Assembly (NCBI GenBank): GCA_963729195.1
Contig: CAVSNF010000006.1
Location: forward strand, 45,982-109,981
Length of the DNA stretch: 64,000 bases
Source: CAVPTL01 sp963729195
GTDB taxonomy: Bacteria > Actinomycetota > Thermoleophilia > Gaiellales > JAICJC01
Direction of reading: 5' to 3'
This document shows positions 16,484 to 24,255 of this stretch, piece after piece. Below the pieces are notes generated by a model that was not told the origin of the DNA, ran no database searches, and saw nothing but the letters and a program-made list of their open reading frames with translations. Numbering within the stretch: the stretch's first letter is position 1; each line of letters starts with the position of its first letter. The position numbers and the translations under genes were made by a program.

Positions 16484-17478
16484 ACGCGACCGCCCCTGCC
16501 GTCGAGGTTCCGACGCTCGCGATCGACGACATCTCGGTCGCGATCCACAGCCGCCGCGGCACGCGCCCGGCGATCGACCACGTGTCGCTTGAGGTGAACC
16601 CGGGCGAGGTGGTGTGTGTGGTCGGCGAGAGCGGCTGCGGCAAGACGCTCACCGCGCTCGCCGCGATGCGACTGCTGCCCCCCGCAGCGAAGCTCACCGG
16701 CGGTCGGGTGCTGCTCGACGGCGAGGATCTGACGTCGCTCAGCGACAGCGACATGCGCCGCCGCCGCGGGCGTGCGATCTCGATGATCTTCCAAGAGCCG
16801 ATGACCGCGCTCGACCCCTCGTTCACGATCGGCTACCAGCTGACCGAGACTTACCTGGCCCACCGCCCCGGTGACAAACGGGCAGCCCGCGAACGCGCCG
16901 AGGAGGTGCTCGGGCTTGTCGGCATCCCGGGCGGCAAGCGCCGGCTCGCCGACTACCCGCACCAGTTCTCGGGCGGGATGCGGCAGCGGATTGTGATCGC
17001 CATCGCGCTCATGATGGAGCCACAGCTGCTGATCGCCGACGAGCCTACGACCGCCCTCGACGTCACCATCCAGGCGCAGATCCTCGACCTCATCCTCGAG
17101 CTGCGCGCCAAGCTTGGGATGAGCGTGCTCTTCATCACCCACGACCTCGGCGTCGTGGACGAGATCGGCGACCGGGTGGTGGTGATGTATGCGGGCGAGG
17201 TGGTCGAGGCGGCCCCCGCGCGACAAATCTTCTCCGCGCCCGCCCACCCGTACTCGCAGGGCCTTTTGCATAGCATGCCCGCGCTCGCGCCGGTGGGGCA
17301 GCGGCTGCCCGTGATCGAGGGACGGGTGCCCAGCCTGGGAAACGTTCCGATGGCCTGCCGCTTTGCTCCCCGCTGCCCCAACCGCCAGGCGGCCTGCGAC
17401 GAAACCCACCCCAACCTCGAGCACACGACCGATGACCATGAGCTCCGCTGCTTCTATCCCACTCCCTTCGACGCCTGA
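16480..17478 (+). CDS. ABC transporter ATP-binding protein, DppD-type
   Basis: A 332-residue protein from GTG 16480, overlapping the permease stop (GTGA). Walker A GESGCGKT, signature FSGGMRQR, Walker B LLIADEPTTALD, and H-loop FITHDLGVV. The C-terminal oligopeptide_HPY segment carries cysteines in CRFAPRCPNRQAACDET (split: CRFAPRCPNRQAAC), which in DppD/OppD proteins can hold an Fe-S cluster. It pairs with the DppF-type ATPase that follows. Confidence 0.93.
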   Translation: MNATAPAVEVPTLAIDDISVAIHSRRGTRPAIDHVSLEVNPGEVVCVVGESGCGKTLTALAAMRLLPPAAKLTGGRVLLDGEDLTSLSDSDMRRRRGRAISMIFQEPMTALDPSFTIGYQLTETYLAHRPGDKRAARERAEEVLGLVGIPGGKRRLADYPHQFSGGMRQRIVIAIALMMEPQLLIADEPTTALDVTIQAQILDLILELRAKLGMSVLFITHDLGVVDEIGDRVVVMYAGEVVEAAPARQIFSAPAHPYSQGLLHSMPALAPVGQRLPVIEGRVPSLGNVPMACRFAPRCPNRQAACDETHPNLEHTTDDHELRCFYPTPFDA

Positions 17479-18481
17479 CGCACTGCTGCGTACGCGTGCG
17501 CTCGCCAAGCGCTACGCCGTGGCGCGCGATGTCTTCGGCCGGCCGACGAGCTACCTCAATGCCGTGCGTGGGGTGGATCTCGAGATCGCAGCCGGCGAGA
17601 CAGTCGCGCTCGTGGGGGAGAGCGGCTGCGGAAAGAGCACGCTTGCCCGCCTGCTGCTGCGCCTGATCGAACCGAGCAGCGGCACGGTCGAGTTCGACGG
17701 CGTCGACATCGCCAGCCTTGGCAGAGGTGCGCTGCGGCGGTTCCGCAAAGAGGCCCAGATCGTGTTTCAAGATCCCTTCGGCTCGCTCGATCCGCGATAC
17801 ACGGTGGAGTCGATCCTCGCCGAGGGCATGCGCAACCAGGGTCTCAGTGCCCAGGAGCGGCGCACCCGCATGCTCGAGGTGCTCGATCTGGTCGAGCTTC
17901 CTGCAGATATCGTCGAGCGCTACCCACACGAATTCTCGGGCGGCCAGCGCCAGCGAATCTCCATCGCCCGGGCGATCGCGGTCGGCCCGCGGATGCTTGT
18001 GCTCGACGAGCCGGTGAGCGCGCTGGACGTGTCGGTGCAGTCCAAGATCCTCAACCTCCTGATCGACCTGCAGCGCCAGCTCGGCCTCACCTACCTCTTC
18101 ATCAGCCATGACATGTCAGTCGTGCGCCACGTGGCCGATCGGGTGGCGGTGATGTATCTCGGCAAGGTGGTCGAGATGGCGCCCGCCGCCGACCTCTTCG
18201 CGAACCCGCGGCACCCCTACACGCAGGCGCTTTTGTCGTCGGCTCCGGTGCTGCACCAGCAGCGCAGCGTCAGCCGGATCAAGCTCAGTGGTGATGTCCC
18301 TACTCCGGTGGATGTGCCGCTCGGCTGCAGCTTCGCCGGCCGCTGCTTTCGCGCCATCGACCGGTGCACGGCGGAGAACCCTGAACTCGCGCCGCTCGAA
18401 GATGAGCGGGCCGACCACACCGCGGCCTGCTTCAACCCTGCGCCCAGCGTTGCCAGCGGGCTCGCCGCGGAGGACGGGTGA
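17432..18481 (+). CDS. ABC transporter ATP-binding protein, DppF-type
   Basis: About 349 residues from ATG 17432 (or 17438), overlapping the DppD-type gene by about 45 bases. Walker A GESGCGKST, signature FSGGQRQR, Walker B MLVLDEPVSALD, H-loop FISHDMSVV, and a C-terminal segment with GCSFAGRCFRAIDRC. Together the five genes form a full ABC importer of the dipeptide/oligopeptide class. The stop overlaps the GTG of the following hydrolase. Confidence 0.93.
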   Translation: MTMSSAASIPLPSTPDALLRTRALAKRYAVARDVFGRPTSYLNAVRGVDLEIAAGETVALVGESGCGKSTLARLLLRLIEPSSGTVEFDGVDIASLGRGALRRFRKEAQIVFQDPFGSLDPRYTVESILAEGMRNQGLSAQERRTRMLEVLDLVELPADIVERYPHEFSGGQRQRISIARAIAVGPRMLVLDEPVSALDVSVQSKILNLLIDLQRQLGLTYLFISHDMSVVRHVADRVAVMYLGKVVEMAPAADLFANPRHPYTQALLSSAPVLHQQRSVSRIKLSGDVPTPVDVPLGCSFAGRCFRAIDRCTAENPELAPLEDERADHTAACFNPAPSVASGLAAEDG

Positions 18482-19149
18482 GCACGCCTCAGCCGGTCGA
18501 GACGGCGATGCCCGGCGGCGCGGTTATCCGCGGCGAGGTCACCGCCGGCGACTCCACGACATGGCTCGTGCTCGTGCATCAGGAGGGTGGCGACCTCGAC
18601 GACTGGCGCCCGCTGAATGCCGAGCTCGCCCAGGAGGAATGGAACCTGCTCGCGCTCGATCTCCCTGGCCACGGCGGCTCGGAGGGCCAGTGGGACCAGA
18701 CCGATGGCCCTGATGCGGTGCAGGTGGGGATCGACTACGCCCGCGCCCATGGCGCGGGCTCTGTGACCGTGATCGTGGCCGGTGCGGGCGCAATGTGGGC
18801 GCTCGAGGCCGCGGCTCGCGGGCTCGACGACCCCGGCCGTGGGCTCGCCGACTGCATGGTGTTGATCTCGCCCGGCCCGATCGGCGATGCCGACCCCGAC
18901 CGGATCCGCGGTGACGGGATGGCCAAGACGATCCTGTCGGGCGCGTTCGCGCCCGGGAACGAGGACTCGGTCACGCTGCTGCAGGCGTCGATCGGGTGGA
19001 CGGTGGCGGTGCGTTTCCCGAGCGATGCGAGCGGCACCGCGCTGCTCGCCGGGCCCCACCGGGTGAATGTGGCCGACAAGATCGCGGCCTTCGTGCGCGA
19101 GCAGTCGACTCTCCCGGGACCGGGCGAGCTGCGCGCGCGGTCGACCTAA
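18478..19149 (+). CDS. Alpha/beta-hydrolase-fold protein without nucleophile serine
   Basis: A 223-residue protein coupled to the DppF-type gene by GTGA. The fold is suggested by LVLVHQEGGDLDDW (oxyanion-loop position), LLALDLPGHGGSEG and the strand-turn VTVIVAGAGAMWALEAA. The usual GxSxG elbow is replaced by GAGAM, so no nucleophilic serine sits there. A histidine remains near the C-terminus (AGPHRVNVADK). It may be a non-catalytic or differently catalytic member. It is convergent with the aminotransferase gene, overlapping by 4 bases. Confidence 0.75.
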   Translation: MSTPQPVETAMPGGAVIRGEVTAGDSTTWLVLVHQEGGDLDDWRPLNAELAQEEWNLLALDLPGHGGSEGQWDQTDGPDAVQVGIDYARAHGAGSVTVIVAGAGAMWALEAAARGLDDPGRGLADCMVLISPGPIGDADPDRIRGDGMAKTILSGAFAPGNEDSVTLLQASIGWTVAVRFPSDASGTALLAGPHRVNVADKIAAFVREQSTLPGPGELRARST

Positions 19150-20300
19150 CCGCGCAGGCGGTTGACGAACTCGGCCAGCCGTCGGGTGCCCTCGGCCACG
19201 CTCTCGTCGGCGGACGCAAGCGATATCCGGACGTAGCCCTCGCCGCGCTCCCCGAAGGCGAGCCCCGGTACCAGCGCTACGCCGGCCTGGTCGAGCAGCC
19301 GGCGGCAGAAGGCCCACGAGTCCATACCGGTCGCCGAGATGTCGACCATCATGAAGAAGCCGCCGGTGGGCCACACGTAGGGCACTTCGCGCCGGTCGAG
19401 CTCGGCCGCCGCCATCCCGCGCCGCTCGCGGTAGGCCGCGACCATCTCACCTACACATGCCTGCGGGCCGCGTAGCGCGGATAGCGCGCCGTGCTGGGAG
19501 ATGGTCGACGCGCATGACACGACCGGCTCCTGGTGGAGCGAGAGCAGGTGGGCAAACTCGGGCGGTGCCACCACGTAGCCGACGCGCCAGCCTGTCATCG
19601 CGTACGACTTCGAGAATGTGAAGACCGTGACCACGCGCTCCTCATGCCCGAGCGTGAGCATCGAGGTGTGGTGGCCGTCGAAGATCAGCTCGTCGTAGCA
19701 CTCGTCGGAGATCACCCACAGGTCATGCCGCGCGGCCACCTCGAGCACCGCACGCAGGTTGGCCTCCTGCTCCACGGCGCCGGTCGGATTACCGGGCGAG
19801 TTCACGATCATCGCGCGGGTACGCTCGGTCACGAGCGCCTCGAGCGCCTCGACGTCGGCGCACATACCGCGATCGCGGTCGAGTGGATACCCAACCGCGG
19901 TGGCGTTGAGCACGTGTGCCATCGCCGGGTAGTTCGACCAGCCGGGGTCGGGGACAAGCAGCTCGCTGCCCGGCTCGAGCATCAACAGCAGACTCGTGAA
20001 GAGCCCGCCGCAGCCGCCGGTCGTGACCACGACCTGATCTACCGTGCAGGCCGCGCCGTTACGCACCCGCACCTTCGCGGCGATCGCCTCACGCAGCGGG
20101 AGGATGCCGGCTCCCGGCGAGTAGCCGGTCGCGCCTCCGCGGGCCGCCTCTGCGGCGCCGTCGATGATGTGGTCGGGGGTGGTGAAGTTGGGGTCACCGC
20201 CGAGTAGCATGATCGGCGAGGGGGCGGTGAGGGCGATGTCGAACATCCGGCGGATGCCCGAGTGGGGGGTGGTGAGGACTGCCTCGACGGGTGCAGGCAT
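19146..20300 (-). CDS. Class I/II PLP-dependent aminotransferase
   Basis: A 384-residue protein from ATG 20300, one base after the upstream stop. It has ATGYSPGAGILPLREAIA, NSPGNPTGAV, SDECYDELIF and the PLP-lysine region TFSKSYAMTGWRVGYVV, all typical of aspartate/alanine-type aminotransferases of fold type I. It is the last gene of the SDR2/MBL2/EthD unit. A role in transaminating an amine or amino acid released from the island's substrate is inferred. Confidence 0.92.
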   Translation of the reverse strand: MPAPVEAVLTTPHSGIRRMFDIALTAPSPIMLLGGDPNFTTPDHIIDGAAEAARGGATGYSPGAGILPLREAIAAKVRVRNGAACTVDQVVVTTGGCGGLFTSLLLMLEPGSELLVPDPGWSNYPAMAHVLNATAVGYPLDRDRGMCADVEALEALVTERTRAMIVNSPGNPTGAVEQEANLRAVLEVAARHDLWVISDECYDELIFDGHHTSMLTLGHEERVVTVFTFSKSYAMTGWRVGYVVAPPEFAHLLSLHQEPVVSCASTISQHGALSALRGPQACVGEMVAAYRERRGMAAAELDRREVPYVWPTGGFFMMVDISATGMDSWAFCRRLLDQAGVALVPGLAFGERGEGYVRISLASADESVAEGTRRLAEFVNRLRG

Positions 20301-20301
20301 G

Positions 20302-21021
20302 TCACACCCCCAAAAGCCCAAGCCCGGTCGCGGGCGGGGCGATGAAGATGTGTTCGGTGCAGAGCCAGAACGGCTGGTCGGTGCGCGCGTAGTTGCCGAC
20401 GTCCTCCCACGCAACGGCCATTTCGGGCGAGGCGCCGGCGGCGTCGAACGACTCTTTCGACGGCCACCAGAGCTCGATGAAGGCGTCGATCTCGAGGTCG
20501 CCGGCGACGGTCTCATCGAGCTGTGAGATCACGTACCCCTGCATCCCTGGGGCTGCGCCGCCGATCGGTGCGTGCACGTCGCGCCAGTAGTCGAAGAACG
20601 CATCCACCGTGAAGTCATCGCGGCGTTTGGCGGCGCCGATCATCTTCACCCGCCCAGGCTCGCCGCCCGTGCCTCCGCGGAGCAGGCCGGGGTCGTCGTA
20701 GGTGCGTTCGCGCAGCACATGCTCGCGGGCGATCCAGAAGTTGCCGTCGGTGCGAGCGTAGTTGGCGACATCCTCCCATGCGGCGGCGGCCTCGTCGGAC
20801 GCCGCGGCCACCTTGTAGGCGTCGAGGTCATCCCACCACTGCTCGACGAACGCGTCCACCTCGAACTCGCCTGCGAGCCGGCCGGTGACCTCCGACACGA
20901 CGTACCCGCGCAGGCCCGGCGGGCGGGCCGAGATGGGCGCGTGCACGTTGCGCCAGTACGCCATGAACGCCTCCATGGTGAGGTCGTCGCGGCGGCGGGC
21001 GGTGCCAATGAGCTTGATCAT
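20302..21021 (-). CDS. Tandem EthD-domain protein
   Basis: A 239-residue protein from ATG 21021 with GGAGGA upstream. Two similar halves (about residues 1-110 and 123-239) each have K-IG-A-RRDD, AFF/M-YWR-VHAPI, a central GYV, and WEDV-NYARTD. Each half is an EthD-type dimeric alpha/beta-barrel domain, so one chain gives a ready-made pseudo-dimer. EthD domains occur in ether- and aromatic-degradation loci and as small lyases or cyclases. Function within the island is unknown. Confidence 0.85.
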   Translation of the reverse strand: MIKLIGTARRRDDLTMEAFMAYWRNVHAPISARPPGLRGYVVSEVTGRLAGEFEVDAFVEQWWDDLDAYKVAAASDEAAAAWEDVANYARTDGNFWIAREHVLRERTYDDPGLLRGGTGGEPGRVKMIGAAKRRDDFTVDAFFDYWRDVHAPIGGAAPGMQGYVISQLDETVAGDLEIDAFIELWWPSKESFDAAGASPEMAVAWEDVGNYARTDQPFWLCTEHIFIAPPATGLGLLGV

Positions 21022-21037
21022 GATCGAGTCCTCCGTC

Positions 21038-21790
21038 TCACACGATGTTGGGTGGGAGCCGCAGCTGGGCAGCAGCGTCCAGCGCGATCTGCAAGTGGTC
21101 GCGGCCTCCGTCCAGCACGACTGGGCCGTGGCCGGGGAGGAGCGCGGTGAACTGCTCCCGCCAGAGCCGCTGCAGCGAAGCGATCGAAGCGGGAATGTCA
21201 CAGTCTGGGGTCGCCTGCAGGAACAGCTTGCCGGCGGCGAAGATCGCGTCGCCGGCCAGTAGGTAGGAGCGCTCCTCACCGGTAACCAGGTAGGAACCGT
21301 GGCCATGGCAGTGGCCTGGAGTGGCAACGAACCGCACCGTCAACCGGCCCACAGCGCGCACGTCCCCGTCGGCCAATGGGTCGTCGACGGGGCAGGGTGG
21401 ATAGGTGTAATCCGCGGGGAAGATGCCCGCCGCCTGGGCGGGGGCGAACTGGGTGGCGGTGTGGTCTCCGACCTCGAGTGCCGCGGCCGCGTCGCGCCCG
21501 ATCGCGACCGGGGCGTCGAGTCGCTCCCGGTAGCGGGCTGCGCCGCCCGCGTGGTCGGTGTGAAAGTGGGTGAGGAAGAGCGTCTCGATCGAGCCGGGGT
21601 CGACCCCGGCCGCTTCGACTCGCTCGAGCACTCGCGCCATGCCCGCGGCGGAGCCCATGCCACAGTCGACAAGCGCGCATGCGCCGTCGCCCCCGTCGAG
21701 CAGGTAGATATGCGCGTCGAAGTCCGACGAGAGGCCGAAACCGGTGAACGACCCGCCTCCGACCATCACAACGTCGTCTGTCAGCCGCAC
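21038..21790 (-). CDS. Metallo-beta-lactamase-fold hydrolase (MBL 2)
   Basis: A 250-residue protein. Zinc motif THFHTDHAGG (about residues 73-82), then ATPGHCHGHGS, LAGDAIFAAGK and LLPGHGPV. It is a paralogue of MBL 1 (11591-12334), sharing the start LTDDV--VGGG and the overall length. It lies between SDR 2 and the EthD gene in a minus-strand operon controlled from the 22.6-22.7 kb divergent promoter region. Likely a cytoplasmic lactone/thioester/ester hydrolase. Confidence 0.9.
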   Translation of the reverse strand: MRLTDDVVMVGGGSFTGFGLSSDFDAHIYLLDGGDGACALVDCGMGSAAGMARVLERVEAAGVDPGSIETLFLTHFHTDHAGGAARYRERLDAPVAIGRDAAAALEVGDHTATQFAPAQAAGIFPADYTYPPCPVDDPLADGDVRAVGRLTVRFVATPGHCHGHGSYLVTGEERSYLLAGDAIFAAGKLFLQATPDCDIPASIASLQRLWREQFTALLPGHGPVVLDGGRDHLQIALDAAAQLRLPPNIV

Positions 21791-21797
21791 GGGCGGG

Positions 21798-22595
21798 CTA
21801 GCCTTCGGGGAGGATGTAGGCGAACGTCGTCAGGCCACCGTCGACCACGAGGTTGTGGCCGGTGATGTACGCCGCCGCGTCGGATGACAGGTAGAGGAAC
21901 GCTTCCGCGATGTCGTCGGCGCTGGCGAGTCGCACCAGCGGGATGCCGGAAATGCCCGTTTCGCGCAGATTCACCATCGCCTCCTCGCCCACGAGGTCGA
22001 TGGAGCGCTGGGTGTCGCCCGGCCCGGGACTCACGCAGTTCACTCGGATCCCGAACCCGGCAAGGTCGACGGCCATCACCTGCGAGAGCGCGACGATTCC
22101 GGCTTTGGCGACGCAATACGGGGCGCATCCTTTCTCGGCACCGAGCGCATCGACCGACGCGGTGAACGCGATCGAACCGCCCGTGCCGGCCGTCTTCATT
22201 GCCAGTGCGACCCGCCGGGCGAGCGCGAAGTGGCTTGTCAGGCTGACGTCGATCTCGCGTTGCCACGCCTCGTCGGTGGTTTCGAGGAACGGCACCTCCC
22301 ACGACATCAACGCGTGGTTCGAGATCAGGACGTCGATCCCACCAGCCGTGGCGACGGTGGTGTCGACCACCGCGGCGGCTGAGGACGGGTCGCACAGGTC
22401 AACTGCGATCGGGATCGCCTCAGCGCCGAGCTTTGTGACCTCGGCAGTGACGCGCTCTAGGCGGTCGGGAATGAGCTCCACCAGGGCCACATGCGAGGCG
22501 CCCTCGCGGGCAAGCCCGATTGCCGTCGCCATTCCGAACCCGGCGCCGGCGCCGGTCACCAGCGCCCGCCGCCCCGCGAATCGCTTCGTCTCCAC
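21798..22595 (-). CDS. Short-chain dehydrogenase/reductase (SDR 2)
   Basis: A 265-residue protein from GTG 22595, preceded by GAGGGGAGGG; the frame continues further up but loses SDR character. NAD(P) motif TGAGAGFG, catalytic Ser in FTASVDAL and YCVAK, C-terminal NLVVDGGLTTFAY. The NNAG motif is SNHA. It is a paralogue of SDR 1. It is the first gene of the SDR2-MBL2-EthD-aminotransferase operon, starting next to two LacI-type operators. Confidence 0.92.
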   Translation of the reverse strand: METKRFAGRRALVTGAGAGFGMATAIGLAREGASHVALVELIPDRLERVTAEVTKLGAEAIPIAVDLCDPSSAAAVVDTTVATAGGIDVLISNHALMSWEVPFLETTDEAWQREIDVSLTSHFALARRVALAMKTAGTGGSIAFTASVDALGAEKGCAPYCVAKAGIVALSQVMAVDLAGFGIRVNCVSPGPGDTQRSIDLVGEEAMVNLRETGISGIPLVRLASADDIAEAFLYLSSDAAAYITGHNLVVDGGLTTFAYILPEG

Positions 22596-22642
22596 GCGCG
22601 TCCCTCCCCTCACGAGCGTCCGGATCGCTTCCGAACCCTGAC

Positions 22643-22672
22643 TTGACAGCGCCAGCTTACACGAGAGAGAAT
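22643..22672 (+). promoter_or_regulatory. Divergent promoter region between SDR 2 and the SBP-like gene
   Basis: On the plus strand TTGACA (22643-22648) and GAGAAT (22667-22672) are 18 bases apart. On the minus strand TTGAAA (22698-22703) and GAAAAT (22675-22680) are 17 apart. Both -10 elements overlap the operator at 22667-22680, and the minus -35 overlaps the one at 22688-22701. One regulator could thus control both directions. Confidence 0.55.
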
Positions 22673-22680
22673 CGATTTTC
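22667..22680. promoter_or_regulatory. LacI-type operator 3
   Basis: GAGAATCGATTTTC, the same 14 bases as operators 2 and 5. Its centre is 21 bases, two helical turns, from the centre of operator 4, a spacing that suits co-operative binding of two dimers. Confidence 0.7.
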
Positions 22681-22687
22681 CAAGATG

Positions 22688-22701
22688 GAAAACCGGTTTT
22701 C
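22688..22701. promoter_or_regulatory. LacI-type operator 4
   Basis: GAAAACCGGTTTTC, a perfect palindrome with the central CpG typical of LacI-family operators. It overlaps the minus-strand -35 element of the SDR 2 operon. Confidence 0.7.
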
Positions 22702-22752
22702 AACGAGGCTCGTGGGCGGTTCGTTCCAGGGCTGCGGGATGGGGGTGTAACG

Positions 22753-24252
22753 GTGTCGGGCGGAGTGCTGCGCGAGGCGTTCGACTACCCATTCTCACGC
22801 CTCGATCCGACGGGCGCTCACATCGATCCGCCGAGCGTTGCCCTGTACGAGCCGCTGGTGGTGAAGCGCGACGACTGGCATGCGGACGCGCTGCTCGTAT
22901 CGACCTGGGAGACGTCGGCCGACGGGTTGGAGTGGCGTTTTCACCTGCGGCCCGGGCTGCGCTTCCACTCGGGAGATCCTTGCGATGCCGAGGCGGTGCT
23001 GCGGGCGTTCGAGTTTCTGCGGTTCGGCGCTTTCGAAGGCGATGAGCAGCTGTGGTATTGGGATCCCATCGACACCGTGGTGGCGGACGGGCCGGCGACG
23101 CTCGTGTTTCGGCTGCACCACCCCTACGCTCGGCTGCCCTCGCTCCTGTGGGGCACGCACACCGCGGTCTATAACGAGGCGCGGCGACTGTCTGAGCCCG
23201 ATCGCTTCGGCTATCAGCTCGCCGACGGTACAGGGCCGTACACGCTCACTTCGTGGTCCGAGGAGCGAGTGGTCGCCGACCGCTGGGCCGGGTACCAGGC
23301 ACCGCCCGCGCCGTTCTTGCGGTCAGGCGGGCGCCCGCTCGAGCGGATCGAGTGGACGGCGATCCTCGATCCGGGCGAGCGGCTGGCGGCGCTCGAGGCG
23401 GGCGCTGTGCACGTGATCCACGCCCCGCCGCTGGAGGAGGTCGGGCGTCTCGTAGCGGAGGGCAAGCTGCGGGTGATCGAATTCGCGCAACAGTCCAACG
23501 TCTACCTCACGGTCGACTTCCGCCGGTCCGATCGGCGCTTCGACGATGTCCGGCTACGGCGTGCGCTCTCGCTTGCGATCGACCGCGAGGCCCTCGTGCG
23601 CGACGTGCTCCACGGCCACGGCGCGCCCTCGCTCGGCGCGATCCCGCCCGGCGATGAGTACTACGACCCCGGCCCCGACGCGGGCGTGCGCTTCGATCCC
23701 GCGGCGGCCTCCCGGCTGCTCGACGAGCTTGGGTACACCGTCTCCCCCGCAGGCGTGCGGGAGCTCGACGGGGAGCCGTTCGCGGTGCGCTGCGTGTGTC
23801 AGGATGACGCGGTGCTGTTGCCGCTGGCCGAGGCGGTGTGCGACCAGTTGCGACGGGTCGGCGTCGTGCTCGAGCTCGAGCCGGTGATCCCGTTCGAGCC
23901 GTTCTACACTGCGGCGATCGCCGGGCCGCCCGCGACCATCGCAAAATGGCTTTGGCCCGACCCGATCGACGCGCTGATCGGCTTCACCGCCTCGCGTGCG
24001 GCCGGCGCCGAGAACTGGCAGCACTCGCGACTTCCCGCGCTCGACGATGCGTTCGACGCGTGGCTACGCGCGCCCGAGGAGGGGCTCGCCGATGCTGCCG
24101 CCGCCGTCCAGAGAGTGGTCGCCGAAGAGCTCCCGTACATTCCGCTCGTCACCCCGAACGACGTGTGGGTGGCCGCGCCGGAACTCCAGGGCTACCGCCC
24201 ATTCCAGGCAAACCTCTATCCCTTCTACCAGCCTGTGCAGCTTGGGGCCTAG
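22753..24252 (+). CDS. Solute-binding protein family 5-like protein without signal peptide
   Basis: A 499-residue protein of the SBP_bac_5 fold (WRFHLRPGLRFHSGDP, YQLADGTGPYTLTSW, LRRALSLAIDREALV, ELPYIPLV). It begins at GTG directly in the mature fold. The 70 bases upstream in this frame contain no start codon and no hydrophobic segment, so it has neither signal peptide nor lipobox and should stay in the cytoplasm. It is the first gene of a two-gene operon with an M20 amidohydrolase and has a LacI-operator-controlled promoter. It could be a cytoplasmic ligand sensor, carrier or chaperone; an export signal lost by deletion is the alternative. Confidence 0.85.
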   Translation: MSGGVLREAFDYPFSRLDPTGAHIDPPSVALYEPLVVKRDDWHADALLVSTWETSADGLEWRFHLRPGLRFHSGDPCDAEAVLRAFEFLRFGAFEGDEQLWYWDPIDTVVADGPATLVFRLHHPYARLPSLLWGTHTAVYNEARRLSEPDRFGYQLADGTGPYTLTSWSEERVVADRWAGYQAPPAPFLRSGGRPLERIEWTAILDPGERLAALEAGAVHVIHAPPLEEVGRLVAEGKLRVIEFAQQSNVYLTVDFRRSDRRFDDVRLRRALSLAIDREALVRDVLHGHGAPSLGAIPPGDEYYDPGPDAGVRFDPAAASRLLDELGYTVSPAGVRELDGEPFAVRCVCQDDAVLLPLAEAVCDQLRRVGVVLELEPVIPFEPFYTAAIAGPPATIAKWLWPDPIDALIGFTASRAAGAENWQHSRLPALDDAFDAWLRAPEEGLADAAAAVQRVVAEELPYIPLVTPNDVWVAAPELQGYRPFQANLYPFYQPVQLGA

Positions 24253-24255
24253 ACG

